This document shows, in pieces, positions 10,609 through 18,950 of a stretch of DNA of 64,000 bases. How positions within the stretch are numbered: the stretch's first letter is position 1; every line of letters starts with the position of its first letter. The position numbers were made by a program, and so were the translations under genes. A model generated the notes under the pieces. That model searched no databases. It had not been told where the DNA came from and saw nothing but the letters and a program-made list of their open reading frames with translations. The stretch is taken from the NCBI RefSeq assembly GCF_030323025.1, contig NZ_CP097329.1:2077001-2141000 (forward strand). The letters are read 5' to 3'. The stretch is from Pseudanabaena mucicola str. Chao 1806. GTDB lineage: Bacteria; Cyanobacteriota; Cyanobacteriia; Pseudanabaenales; Pseudanabaenaceae.

Positions 10609-11862
10609 TTATATATCCTCAGCAACTTTTAAAAACTTGCGAAGTATCTGCAAGACTTTGGCGAGATCTGGTGGTTTGCTAAGAAAATCTGACGAACCAG
10701 CCATTTTTGACCGCACTCGATCAATTACCCCATCGTGTCCAGTCAAAATCACGATAGGAATTTCTTGAAATGTGGTAGTTTTTCTTAAAAACGTACATAA
10801 TTCATAACCATTTGTATTGGGCATAATTAAATCCAGAAAAATTAAATCTGGTTTCCGTTGCAGTAAAATGCTGACACTCTGTAACGGTTCAGTAATAATC
10901 AGTACATCAAACCCAAGTGGCTCAAGGATACGCTGCATTTCCAAGCCAATCTGAGGGCTATCATCAATACAAGCAATCAAACCTTGGCGAACAACTTCAG
11001 GCGCTTTGCTCGGTTTCTTCCAATTTGGCAAAACCCAATCAGGTATTTCCCGAAACGCAACAATACCATCGACAACTAAGGGTAACAGCAATCGCATCAC
11101 CCCAATTGGTGAGGAGTGCATAATAATCGACAAATCCCATAGCGTATTTTTGCCATTCAAAATTTTGTTAAGGTTGCTATAGGCTTTGCTAGAAATAGCA
11201 TCAGCATCTAACATGATTTTTAACTGATCTGAATTGTTAATATAGGGCGCTAAATCAAGGGAAAATTTCTGAATCATATTCTGTACATGAGATAATCCTG
11301 ACTGCTGCCACTTTAATTGGGCTGAAACAATGCTATCTAAGGTCTGTAGCAAAGGTAAGGCAACGATTGGCTTAAATGCTAATAAATCTAATGGTTCCCA
11401 AAATGATTTCGGATTCTTTTGCTCACTTAGACTATAAAAGGCTTCATGAATGCTTGACTGAATAATAGCCCGTGCTTGCTCTGTTGTCAGGAAATTATCA
11501 TGAATAGCTTGTTCAATAATCTTTATCTCCCAAGCTTCGGAATTAGGATTGGCATATTCAAGTAATTCTTGAGCATTTACATTTGGCGCATGCTGCCGAA
11601 TCGCTCTTGCCAATCTGCGAGTACGATGTTTCCCTCCCGTCGCATATACCAAACGTCCTAGGTAAAAATATATATTCCAAGCATGATCATCCTCTTGGTC
11701 TTCAGTTACTAACAATTTACCAGTATTCTGTGGAAACAGCATATACAACTGTCTTAAATCTTCAATAAACTTAGATTGTGATTTAATTGATGTATTCACT
11801 GGATCAGTCTTGGTAAGTGTTAAGTAGTTGACTGACTGGCAAATCTTACAAAAAACTGGCAA
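10609..11862 (-). CDS. PATAN-REC response regulator (PilG/PixG-like)
   Basis: A 417-residue protein with an N-terminal PATAN/DUF4388 region (GKLLVTEDQEDDHAWNIYFY, GRLVYATGG). An alpha-helical middle follows, then a C-terminal receiver (about 290-412) with IACIDDSPQIG, the aspartate in LIFLDLIMPNTNGYE and the lysine in FLSKPPD. PATAN-REC proteins (PatA, PixG, LsiR class) control type IV pilus motors in cyanobacteria. It is the first gene of the minus-strand operon. The listed start is a TTG codon; a GTG in DPVNTSIK 20 codons later is an alternative, since no good ATG occurs before residue 40. Confidence 0.85.
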   Translation of the reverse strand: MPVFCKICQSVNYLTLTKTDPVNTSIKSQSKFIEDLRQLYMLFPQNTGKLLVTEDQEDDHAWNIYFYLGRLVYATGGKHRTRRLARAIRQHAPNVNAQELLEYANPNSEAWEIKIIEQAIHDNFLTTEQARAIIQSSIHEAFYSLSEQKNPKSFWEPLDLLAFKPIVALPLLQTLDSIVSAQLKWQQSGLSHVQNMIQKFSLDLAPYINNSDQLKIMLDADAISSKAYSNLNKILNGKNTLWDLSIIMHSSPIGVMRLLLPLVVDGIVAFREIPDWVLPNWKKPSKAPEVVRQGLIACIDDSPQIGLEMQRILEPLGFDVLIITEPLQSVSILLQRKPDLIFLDLIMPNTNGYELCTFLRKTTTFQEIPIVILTGHDGVIDRVRSKMAGSSDFLSKPPDLAKVLQILRKFLKVAEDI

Positions 11863-12326
11863 GATACCCTTACTACAGATTTTTAGTTTTGCAAATCAGA
11901 CATATTATCTGACGTTCTGACGTAGCTTTCAAATACTTTAGTCAGTCAATGAGGTTAAGTAGGGTGTACTAAAATTCAAATTAATTTTATAGGTTGCAAG
12001 ATTTTGTATAATAGTCGACAAGTCTCGTTTTGCATTAGCTTTTGTAGATGACTCACAATTACAAAAATGTCATTAATTTTGCCTCTTCTGGGGTTACAGG
12101 TATACAATGTATAGCGCAATACAATCATACTAAATACTTAGGGCTTACGCAATATCCCTAATGTAATAAATTACGGATCAAAAGCTTAAAACCGTTAAAC
12201 AAGTTTCATTACAGACGTTCTTGAGTCCGCTTTAGCTGACTTTAGCTTTGCACCAATAACTTGAGTTCTTGGCGCAAAGCTAAAGTCCTATAGTTCTTGT
12301 AAGCCAGTCACACAAGCTCCATATTT
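11863..12326. other. Intergenic region upstream of the motility operon
   Basis: A 464-bp AT-rich gap. It must hold the promoter of the leftward Pil/Pix operon, but no clear -10/-35 pair is visible. Its right part is occupied by a MITE-like repeat (12138-12290). No RNA gene or small ORF is recognisable in the rest. Confidence 0.4.
12138..12290. repeat. MITE-like element, TTAGG(A/G)CTTACGCA family
   Basis: It starts with TTAGGGCTTACGCAATATCC and ends near TAAAGTCCTA. Most of its body (GTAATAAATTACGG, AAAACCGTT, ACAGACGTTCTTGAGTCC, AGCTAAAGTC) reappears in reverse complement at 59316-59467. The two copies therefore belong to one dispersed family with short terminal inverted repeats and no coding capacity. 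The end of the copy abuts the truncated Uma2 gene. Confidence 0.75.
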
Positions 12327-12521
12327 TCAGCTAATTGGGGACATCGGTTTAATTTCTCCATTAATTAACTCTAGGCGATCACCATCACTAAAAACACCAA
12401 CTTCATGCATGAGGTGATATTGCTGCGTGGTGAATTTGAATTTTGGGGTTAATTCTGGGGCGATCTCGATTTGATCGAGCAGTTGCACCTTAGTGATAAA
12501 AGTTGCTCTCCTTTTGGACAT
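12327..12521 (-). pseudogene. Uma2-family endonuclease (DUF820) N-terminal remnant
   Basis: A 64-residue ORF whose end (QYHLMHEVGVFSDGDRLELINGEIKPMSPIS) is the conserved N-terminal core of Uma2/DUF820 proteins, which are normally about 190 residues. A stop follows MSPIS and the catalytic C-terminal part is absent. A MITE-like repeat lies 36 bp further on, so a repeat insertion or deletion probably truncated the gene. Uma2 genes are multicopy and often decayed in cyanobacteria. Confidence 0.7.
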
Positions 12522-12591
12522 GAAATCATCTTAGGCGGGTTCGATACGATAAGATCTTGCTTAATAGCCAAAATTTTGTCTCACATTAATC

Positions 12592-14916
12592 ATGACCGCA
12601 AGTACAACACTCAAATTTTCCCCTGCTGAAATTAAGGCTGAGGGCTTAACCCTTGAAGAATATCAGATGATTTGCGATCGCCTTGGGCGTGAACCTAACA
12701 AAGCTGAATTGGGGATGTTTGGGGTGATGTGGTCAGAGCATTGCTGTTATAAAAACTCGCGACCTTTGCTCAAGCAATTTCCGACTACAGGCGATCGCAT
12801 TTTGGTAGGACCAGGGGAAAATGCAGGCGTGGTTAAGATTACCGATGATATTGCTATCAGTTTCAAGATTGAAAGCCATAACCGTCCTTCGGCGGTGGAG
12901 CCTTATCAAGGTGCAGCGACAGGCGTGGGCGGTATTTTGCGTGATATCTTTACAATGGGAGCGCGTCCTGTCGCGATTTTGAACTCATTACGCTTTGGCG
13001 AACTTTCCGACCCTTGGGTGCGGAGTCGCGTGAATGGCATTGTGAATGGGATTGCAGGTTATGGCAACTGTATTGGCGTTCCCACTGTGGGTGGTGAGGT
13101 TTATTTTGATAAGGCGTATAACCGTAATCCGTTAGTCAATGCGATGGCGATCGGGATTATGGAAACGAAGGAAATCGTCAAATCAGGAGCTTCTGGGATT
13201 GGGAATCCTGTAGTTTATGTAGGTTCCACTACTGGGCGCGATGGTATGAAAGGCGCGAGTTTTGCCAGTGCGGAACTTTCTGATAAATCTGAACAAAGCC
13301 GTCCTGCGGTTCAAGTGGGTGATCCCTTTTTAGAAAAGTCCCTAGTGGAAGCTTGTTTGGAAGCCTTTAAAACTGGTGCAGTGGTGGCGGCTCAGGATAT
13401 GGGCGCGGCAGGTTTAACATGTTCCACTTCTGAAATGGCGGCAAAAGGTGGTGTCGGTGTATCTCTAGATTTGGATAAAATTCCTGCGCGAGAATCGGGG
13501 ATGACTCCCTACGAATATCTACTTTCGGAATCACAGGAACGGATGCTCTTTGTTGCCCATAAGGGAAGAGAATCCGAGCTAATTGAGATTTTTGAACGTT
13601 GGGGACTTCATGCGGTGGTTGCTGGTGAGGTTCTCGCAGAACCAATTGTGCGGATTCTCTGGCATGGAGACGTGGCAGCGGAGATTCCTGCAACGGCTCT
13701 GGCGGATAATACGCCAATTTATCATCGCCAATTAGCAGATACCCCCGACTATGCCAAGAAAGCTTGGGCATGGGATGAGCAAGTGGCGATCGCCAATTTC
13801 CCGAAGATTAATCCTAAAGAAGCCCTATTGAAATTACTGGATACTCCTGCGATCGCTTCAAAAGCATGGGTCTATCGCCAATACGATCATCAAGTGCAAA
13901 ATAATACGGTGATCTTCCCTGGGGGAGCAGATGCGGCGGTAATTCGCTTACGGAGTCAAGGTTTCGGCACTGGTGAACTCGATGCTGCTCAATGCCAAAT
14001 TGATTCCCTTGCAGGGATTGCCGCGACTGTCGATTGCAATGCGCGTTATGTCTATCTTGATCCCTACGAAGGTGCAAAACTAGCCGTTGCCGAAGCCGCG
14101 AGAAATCTCTCTTGTGTTGGCGCAGATCCACTATCGGTTACGGATAATTTGAACTTTGGCAGTCCCGAACACGCGATCGGTTACTGGCAATTACACGAAG
14201 CCTGTCGGGGTATTGCCGATGCTTGCCGTGAATTGTCTACACCCGTGACTGGTGGCAATGTCTCTCTCTATAACGAAACTATTGACTCTGAAGGGAACGC
14301 CCAACCCATTTATCCTACACCTGTAATTGGTATGGTCGGCTTAGTGGAAGATGTGACCAAAGTTGTCGGTCAGGGTTGGCAGAACGTCGGTGATGCGGTT
14401 TATTTACTCGGTATTGATCGCGCCAGTCTCGCAGGTTCTGAATATCTCGCCTCCGTCATTGGCGAAGTCACAGGTCGCCCCCAACCTGTTGATTTTGAGT
14501 TAGAGCGTCAAGTCCAAGCTGCCTGTCGCCAAGGCATTGCTCAAGGCTTGACTCAATCAGCCCATGACTGTGCTGAAGGTGGGCTTGCCGTCGCGATCGC
14601 TGAGTCTTCGATTTCTGGCAAACTCACGGCTCAGATTCAATTAGCCTTGCCTGAAGGTTTAAATCTCACCCAACTTCTCTTTGGCGAAGGTGCAAGTCGG
14701 ATCGTCGTTTCAGTTAAATTGAGCGATCGCGACAAATGGGAAGCCTATCTTACCAGTCAGCTAGGTAATGCTTGGCAGTATATTGGTAAGGTCAGCGACG
14801 CGACTTGTGATTTGACAATTGCGGTAAATGGGGTACAAGAGATCGCAGTCTCTCTCTCGGAAATTACCAAAAACTTTAGTGAAGCGATTCCAAAGCGGAT
14901 GGGACATACTTTGTAA
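12592..14916 (+). CDS. purL: Phosphoribosylformylglycinamidine synthase subunit PurL
   Basis: A 774-residue PurL of the small (PurQLS) type. It is an ATP-dependent synthase of purine biosynthesis that converts FGAR to FGAM using ammonia delivered by PurQ. The sequence shows [19 protein letters not shown] near the start, then [30 protein letters not shown] and [10 protein letters not shown], plus the duplicated AIRS-type halves. The length is normal and the start ATG follows an AT-rich leader. It is a lone gene, with purQ and purS not adjacent. A half copy of the 104-bp repeat starts 8 bp after its stop. Confidence 0.97.
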   Translation: MTASTTLKFSPAEIKAEGLTLEEYQMICDRLGREPNKAELGMFGVMWSEHCCYKNSRPLLKQFPTTGDRILVGPGENAGVVKITDDIAISFKIESHNRPSAVEPYQGAATGVGGILRDIFTMGARPVAILNSLRFGELSDPWVRSRVNGIVNGIAGYGNCIGVPTVGGEVYFDKAYNRNPLVNAMAIGIMETKEIVKSGASGIGNPVVYVGSTTGRDGMKGASFASAELSDKSEQSRPAVQVGDPFLEKSLVEACLEAFKTGAVVAAQDMGAAGLTCSTSEMAAKGGVGVSLDLDKIPARESGMTPYEYLLSESQERMLFVAHKGRESELIEIFERWGLHAVVAGEVLAEPIVRILWHGDVAAEIPATALADNTPIYHRQLADTPDYAKKAWAWDEQVAIANFPKINPKEALLKLLDTPAIASKAWVYRQYDHQVQNNTVIFPGGADAAVIRLRSQGFGTGELDAAQCQIDSLAGIAATVDCNARYVYLDPYEGAKLAVAEAARNLSCVGADPLSVTDNLNFGSPEHAIGYWQLHEACRGIADACRELSTPVTGGNVSLYNETIDSEGNAQPIYPTPVIGMVGLVEDVTKVVGQGWQNVGDAVYLLGIDRASLAGSEYLASVIGEVTGRPQPVDFELERQVQAACRQGIAQGLTQSAHDCAEGGLAVAIAESSISGKLTAQIQLALPEGLNLTQLLFGEGASRIVVSVKLSDRDKWEAYLTSQLGNAWQYIGKVSDATCDLTIAVNGVQEIAVSLSEITKNFSEAIPKRMGHTL

Positions 14917-14923
14917 AAAGTGA

Positions 14924-14950
14924 TAAGTAGCTCAACTTAATTAAAACCCA
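14924..14950. repeat. Half copy of the 104-bp TAAGTAGCT repeat
   Basis: TAAGTAGCTCAACTTAATTA and the following AAACCCA match the left end of the 104-bp family (39386, 45783, 51252, and 59599 reversed). The GC-rich hairpin core and right end are missing, replaced by IS1634-type sequence. It lies just after the purL stop, in keeping with the family's preference for gene ends. Confidence 0.8.
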
Positions 14951-15022
14951 CATTCCGCTCGTAATGGAAGGGTAAAATAATTAGAGAAAAGCCAAAAAGA
15001 GGAGGCAGGTATTAATACAGAG

Positions 15023-15190
15023 ATGAAAGTAACGAACCTAGAGCATCTAGGGATCGTGGCAGGAATCATCGACGAGATAGGAATCGAGGAAGAAATAAAC
15101 AGGATCATCGGGAGAAGCTCAAGAGAAAAAGTAAGCGCAGGGGTAATCGTGAAAGCGATGCTACTGAATGGATTAGGCTTGAGAGTGTAA
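15023..15190 (+). pseudogene. IS1634-family transposase N-terminus (DUF4277), interrupted
   Basis: Fifty-five codons encoding VTNLEHLGIVAGIIDEIGIEE and VSAGVIVKAMLLNGLG, the DUF4277 start of IS1634-type transposases. These are normally more than 500 residues. The reading frame ends three codons into the inverted repeat of an IS256-family element at 15181. The rest of the transposase is not found on the other side of that element, so the insertion was followed by a deletion or rearrangement. Confidence 0.8.
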
Positions 15191-16508
15191 ATTAAAGTGT
15201 GTAAAGTCTGGGATATATATAGAGAGATGATCAAGACACACAATTACCAACAATAAAACCGATGAATATCCGCAAAGAATTGCTAGACGAATTGCTGCAA
15301 GAATGTAAAACACCACCCGACCTATTCGGAGAAGGAGGAATCCTGAAACAACTAACCACCGCACTGGTGGAACGAGCATTAGAAGCAGAATTATCAACGC
15401 ATCTAGGGTACAAGAAGCACGAATCCAGACCAGAAGGACAAAGCAACAGTCGCAACGGCTATAGCCAGAAAAAAGTCCAAGGCGACTTTGGCATAGCCGA
15501 AATTGCAATACCACGCGATCGCAACGGAGAGTTTGAACCCCATCTGGTGAAGAAAGGACAAAGCCGCTTGTCAGGACTAGACGAGAAGATCATTGCCCTA
15601 TATGCCAGAGGGATGAGTGTCAGGGATATCCAGTCCCAGTTGCAAGAAATGTATGGTGTCGAGGTATCACCGACCCTGATTTCCAATGTCACTGATGAAG
15701 TGATCGATGAGGTGAAACAATGGCAAAACCGTCCCCTTGATGCGGTTTATCCAATTGTATTTCTGGACTGTCTAGTCATCAAAGTGCGAGACAATGGCAG
15801 GGTGATTAACAAGTCCCTGTACTTTGCCTTGGCGGTGAATATGGACGGATACAAGGAATTATTGGGTATGTGGATTTCACCGAATGAGGGTGCAAAATTC
15901 TGGTTATCGGTACTCACCGAAATTCGTAACCGTGGGGTCAAAGATATTTTGATTGCTTGCGTTGACGGTTTGACTGGTTTTCCCAATGCTATCGAAACGG
16001 TATTTCCTAAAACGCAGGTGCAGTTGTGCATTGTCCACATGGTCAGAAACTCGGTTGCTTTTGTACCTTGGCAACAGCGTAAGCAGATTTGTGCCGACCT
16101 CAAGGCGATTTATGCGGCGACGACGGAATCGGAGGCGGAGTTTAACCTTGAACTCTTTGCTGAAAAATGGGACAAACTATATCCCTCGATCTCCAAATCT
16201 TGGCGCAGTCATTGGGCGAACATTATCCCCTTCTTTGCGTTTCCTCTTGAGATTCGCAAAGCAATTTATACGACTAATGCGATTGAGTCGATGAATAGCA
16301 GTTTGCGGAAGGTGATTAAGTCTCAGCAGATTTTTCCGACCGATGAGGCTGCTTTCAAGCTAGTTTACTTGGCTATACGGAATATTTCTAAGAAATGGAC
16401 GAGGCTCGATTCGCGATTGGAAACCTGCTCTCAATCGCTTTGCGATCCTCTTCGAGGATCGTCTCCATCTCTAGCTTCTAGACTTTACACACTTTGCTTG
16501 ACAGTCTC
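15181..16508 (+). mobile_element. IS256-family insertion sequence, about 1.33 kb
   Basis: It is bounded by 29-bp imperfect inverted repeats at 15181-15209 and 16480-16508 (25 of 29 positions match; shared core AAAGTGTGTAAAGTCT). One transposase gene fills the interior. No target-site duplication is visible, because the left flank (GGATTAGGCTT) and the right flank (AAGATCGGGA) belong to different older elements. A deleted relative with the same right end lies at 97-252. Confidence 0.85.
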
Positions 16509-16530
16509 AAGATCGGGAACATTACGTTGA
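15262..16530 (+). CDS. IS256-family (mutator type) transposase, C-terminal frameshift
   Basis: A 422-residue DDE transposase of the Transposase_mut family. The catalytic acids are in YPIVFLDCLVIKVRD, ACVDGLTGFPNAI and TTNAIESMNSSLRK. The reading frame runs past the element's right inverted repeat, which is abnormal. At about 16404-16408 one extra base shifts the frame: the other frame encodes IRDWKPALNRFAILFEDRLHL and stops at 16474, the usual IS256 ending. The catalytic core is intact and only the last 20 or so residues are replaced. This could be a recent inactivating change, a sequencing error, or still functional. Confidence 0.85.
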   Translation: MNIRKELLDELLQECKTPPDLFGEGGILKQLTTALVERALEAELSTHLGYKKHESRPEGQSNSRNGYSQKKVQGDFGIAEIAIPRDRNGEFEPHLVKKGQSRLSGLDEKIIALYARGMSVRDIQSQLQEMYGVEVSPTLISNVTDEVIDEVKQWQNRPLDAVYPIVFLDCLVIKVRDNGRVINKSLYFALAVNMDGYKELLGMWISPNEGAKFWLSVLTEIRNRGVKDILIACVDGLTGFPNAIETVFPKTQVQLCIVHMVRNSVAFVPWQQRKQICADLKAIYAATTESEAEFNLELFAEKWDKLYPSISKSWRSHWANIIPFFAFPLEIRKAIYTTNAIESMNSSLRKVIKSQQIFPTDEAAFKLVYLAIRNISKKWTRLDSRLETCSQSLCDPLRGSSPSLASRLYTLCLTVSRSGTLR

Positions 16531-16860
16531 CTCCAAGAAGCTCCAGCCAGTTTGACCCTGAAGCCAATTTGCTTAATCGTCGATTCCACCTTGCCCGAAC
16601 CAATCGGTTAGCCCAGTTGTTGATAGAGTTGATAATCAGGTAAACGTTGGTGATGCTTCCGCAGGTAATTTTGAAAACATTGGGATTGATGTTGTTTGAT
16701 GGGAGACAAAAAACGCAAAGCTGACTCAACAGCACTATTCCAGAGCAAATGTTCCACCCATTTTTGCATTGATGGTAACATTTGCACCTTATGCAGATTT
16801 TCTACTAAATGAAACCAATCTAAAACTTCACGCCTAATTGATACAAGACTGCCACCAAAG
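16509..16860 (-). pseudogene. ISKra4-family transposase C-terminal fragment (copy 1)
   Basis: The minus strand encodes FGGSLVSIRREVLDWFHLVE and NLHKV, a helical segment, then PIGSGKVESTIKQIGFRVKL and AGASWSQRNVPDL, the C-terminal block of ISKra4 transposases. A TAA stop (16608-16610) interrupts the frame just before PIGSG. The 3' end is cut by the IS256 inverted repeat at 16508, and the 5' side is joined at 16860/16861 to a second, oppositely oriented ISKra4 piece. It has been inactivated at least three times over. Confidence 0.8.
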
Positions 16861-17252
16861 AAATATTGGACTGGTATCATTTGAAAGAACATTTTTACGC
16901 TGTTGGTGGTTCTTTACGTCGTCTAGACAAGGCTGAAGATTTGCTATGGCAAGGTGATGTTGAGCAGGCTATTAACCTATTTGCAGGGTGTACTTCCAAA
17001 CGATTTATCAATTTTCTAGCTTATTTACGCAATCATCGTCATCGTATTCCTGAGTATGGTTATTTACAGAAACAGGGACTTACCATTGGCTCTGGCTCTG
17101 TGGAATCAACTATTAAGCAGATTGGTCGTCGGGTCAAGATTTCTGGCGCTCAGTGGCATAGAAACAATGTTGCTCAAGTTTTGAAACATCGTTGTGCTTA
17201 TCTCAATGGCTATTTCTATTCTCCTAAGTATTTCTACTCATTGCCTAATTGA
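16861..17252 (+). pseudogene. ISKra4-family transposase C-terminal fragment (copy 2)
   Basis: The plus strand begins inside the protein (ILDWYHLKEHFYAVGG) and runs to a normal end: LTIGSGSVESTIKQIGRRVKI, SGAQWHRNNVAQVL and HRCAYLNGYF. The N-terminal two thirds are missing. It faces copy 1 head to head across 16860/16861 and is diverged from it, so two different ISKra4 insertions were fused here. The IGSGSVES motif is intact, unlike in copy 1. Confidence 0.85.
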
Positions 17253-17289
17253 GATGCTCCCTTTCAAAGCTTTTCAGTTTTTCTACTTT

Positions 17290-17478
17290 TACTAAAATCT
17301 GCTAAAGCATTATCGCAATCAGCCTCAGTCAACCAAATTCCAAATTAATGATAAAGGTGCAGTCAGCCTAAAAACTTGATTTACTTCTTGTTTATTTTGA
17401 CAATTTTGGATTAACTCCTTCACGACAAAACCTGAAACACTAGGTAATTCTGATAAATTTGAGAATCATGCGATCGCC
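17290..17478 (-). pseudogene. Broken partial duplicate of the vapC gene at 21531-21911
   Basis: Bases 17290-17478 align nearly base for base with 21670-21853, the middle of the PIN-domain toxin gene, in the same orientation. Examples are GCATTATCGCAATCAGCCTC and AATGATAAAGGTGCAGTCAG. A 7-bp repeat (CCAAATT) is inserted near 17338 and shifts the frame, and several bases are substituted. Both ends of the gene are absent. It sits directly beside the ISKra4 fragment. Confidence 0.85.
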
Positions 17479-17545
17479 TCTTCTTCTACCCATAAAAAAG
17501 TGATCGCCCCTAATCAAAATAAACAACCTGCGATCGCCATTCGTA
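17467..17545. repeat. HIP1-based repeat module 1
   Basis: Units of the form GCGATCGCCCCTAATCAAAA followed by TAAACAACC, joined through further GCGATCGC octamers. Related modules lie at 18110-18240, 18837-18942 and 19534-19596, each in the gap between two toxin-antitoxin cassettes. The spacing and length of units are irregular, so this is not a CRISPR array. Confidence 0.75.
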
Positions 17546-17563
17546 TTTGAAGATAATCAATAT

Positions 17564-17815
17564 TTACGGATTTTCAGATTTCATTAACAAGGGGTCGTCT
17601 AATTGTGATGAATTTTGCTTAATTAATCGCATTAACAATCTTAGTCCTTCATTGACTGATCCTGAATTGGGGAATAATTTAGCAACATCAGGATCTAGGG
17701 TGACGGTGACAGCGCTTTTATTTCTTCCCTGACCACGAGCAACAACGGTCATTTGAGTAAAATCATATTCAGGAAGTAAATCATCTTCCATGTCAATCTC
17801 AAAGTTCTGATTCAT
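17564..17815 (-). CDS. BrnA-type antitoxin
   Basis: An 83-residue acidic protein (DMEDDLLPEYDFTQM start, DPDVAKLFPNSGSVNEGLRLLMRLI end). A ribbon-helix-helix-like C-terminal part has features of BrnA/CopG-type antitoxins that bind DNA and neutralise BrnT. It starts 17 bp inside the end of the brnT-like gene, the usual toxin-first order of brnTA operons. The family call rests mainly on the partner; the sequence alone would be called a hypothetical antitoxin. Confidence 0.75.
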   Translation of the reverse strand: MNQNFEIDMEDDLLPEYDFTQMTVVARGQGRNKSAVTVTLDPDVAKLFPNSGSVNEGLRLLMRLIKQNSSQLDDPLLMKSENP

Positions 17816-18074
17816 ATGCTTGACGTTCTTTACGAGTAGCTGGACGGACGCTAATTAAACGTGTTGTATTTTGTCTTTCTGTGTAAGATACGACTAGTAG
17901 TCTACCTCTAGCCGATTCTCCCATGATAATAAAACGTTGTTCTTGAATAGAATGTGTCGGATCGGCAAAAGTTAAAAATAAAGGATCGTCAAAGACAGAG
18001 GTTGCTTCATCAAAGGATACTCCATGTTTAGCGAGGTTACTTTTGGCTTTGGTTTCGTCCCAATCAAACAGCAT
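17799..18074 (-). CDS. brnT: BrnT-family ribonuclease toxin
   Basis: A 91-residue DUF497/BrnT protein: FDWDETKAKSNLAKHGVSFD at the start, then EATSVFDDPL, RFIIMGESARGRLLVVSYTE and the closing ISVRPATRKERQAYE. BrnT toxins have a RelE-like fold and cleave RNA to halt growth; the conserved WDxxKxxxNxxKHGVxF and RxISxRxAxxxE motifs are complete. It is transcribed ahead of its antitoxin with a 17-bp overlap. It is likely autoregulated by the BrnA-BrnT complex. Confidence 0.93.
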   Translation of the reverse strand: MLFDWDETKAKSNLAKHGVSFDEATSVFDDPLFLTFADPTHSIQEQRFIIMGESARGRLLVVSYTERQNTTRLISVRPATRKERQAYESEL

Positions 18075-18107
18075 GGGTTAATCTTTTAACATTATTCTTA
18101 AATTATA

Positions 18108-18240
18108 CTGGATCGCCCCCAATCAAAATCAACAACTGCGATCGCCCCTTCATCTCCCCACCACAAAGCGATCGCCCCCCAATCAAATATTAAAACAGCG
18201 ATCGCCCCCAATCAAATATCAACAACCAGCGATCTCTCAA
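18108..18240. repeat. HIP1-based repeat module 2
   Basis: Four irregular units, each starting at a GCGATCGC-like octamer and followed either by CCCCCAATCAAA(A/T)AT or by CCCTTCATCTCCCCACCACA. These two spacer types alternate, as in the modules at 18837 and 19534. It fills the gap between the brnT-like and mazF-like operons. Confidence 0.8.
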
Positions 18241-18244
18241 AAAA

Positions 18245-18583
18245 TCATTTACCAAAATCGAATAAAGATAATTTGACACAATTCCTAACACCTTGCCAAT
18301 CTTGCTCCGATAACTTCCCAATGACAACCAAGTTAGCTGATGGTGGCAATGTCACAATAAAACTACGAAAAACAGATGGAACTCTCAGTCCTGATGTTTG
18401 CCAATCTTGAAGTATATAATCCGTGACACCCAAATTTTTTGTCTGTGAGGTGATAAGCCCAACAATTACATCAGGTCTATTTGCATGATATGTCTGTGAA
18501 GATAAAACAACTGCTGGACGACGTTTGATACCAGTAACAGCAGGAAAATCAACGGTTACTACATCACCAGATTGAACTTTCAC
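18245..18583 (-). CDS. MazF/PemK-family endoribonuclease toxin
   Basis: A 112-residue protein with the PemK/MazF beta-barrel: GDVVTVDFPAVTGIKRRPAV, VLSSQTYHANRPDVIVGLIT, and the conserved serine/threonine region PSVFRSFIVTL. MazF toxins cut mRNA at short sequence motifs. The start ATG overlaps the stop of the small upstream antitoxin gene by 4 bp, giving tight translational coupling. Normal length and no broken motifs suggest that it is active. Confidence 0.9.
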   Translation of the reverse strand: MKVQSGDVVTVDFPAVTGIKRRPAVVLSSQTYHANRPDVIVGLITSQTKNLGVTDYILQDWQTSGLRVPSVFRSFIVTLPPSANLVVIGKLSEQDWQGVRNCVKLSLFDFGK

Positions 18584-18804
18584 TCATTAATCTCCTCATC
18601 TTCAAACAAAGCAGTCGCCGCATATTGCATAGAAAAAGCAGCTAAATCTAGTTGATCTTGCTCTGTCCAAGTGTCGCTATCATCAATAACTGCAACATTT
18701 TGTTTGACTAAGCCGTTAAGAATCAAAGTCGCTAACTGTAGGCGCTCAGTTGGGGGAAGGTTTGAAATAACCTGTGTATAGATTTCCTGAACAACTTTTG
18801 GCAT
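18580..18804 (-). CDS. Antitoxin of the MazF-type module
   Basis: A 74-residue acidic protein (MPKVVQEIYTQVISNLPPTE, RLQLATLILNGLV, then an acidic tail DDSDTWTEQDQLDLAAF). This pattern (helical N-terminal part with NLPPxERLxLAxLIL, acidic toxin-binding tail) is common in small cyanobacterial antitoxins paired with MazF. The 4-bp overlap with the mazF-like gene supports the pairing. No DNA-binding fold is obvious from the sequence alone. Confidence 0.8.
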   Translation of the reverse strand: MPKVVQEIYTQVISNLPPTERLQLATLILNGLVKQNVAVIDDSDTWTEQDQLDLAAFSMQYAATALFEDEEINE

Positions 18805-18836
18805 AAGACGTTTTTAAAAGACTACATATATTCTAA

Positions 18837-18942
18837 TTCGCGATCGCTGCTAATCAAAATCAACAACAGCGATCGCCCCTTCATCTCCCAACAAAACAAA
18901 GCGATCGCCCCTAATCAAAATAAACAAACAGCGATCGCAAAA
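18837..18942. repeat. HIP1-based repeat module 3
   Basis: Three full units starting with GCGATCGC, again alternating the two spacer types (CTAATCAAAATCAACAACA and CCCTTCATCTCCCAACAAA). It separates the mazF-like and yoeB-like operons. It is nearly the same length as module 2. Confidence 0.8.
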
Positions 18943-18950
18943 CTAGTAAT

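Noticed and set aside
14941-15514. Overlapping minus-strand ORFs in three frames across the IS1634 and IS256 starts
   Set aside because: They run antisense to recognisable transposase sequence and are low-complexity translations rich in L, S and I.
15172-16517. Target-site duplication around the IS256 element
   Set aside because: The flanking bases (GGATTAGGCTT and AAGATCGGGA) do not match and come from different older elements.
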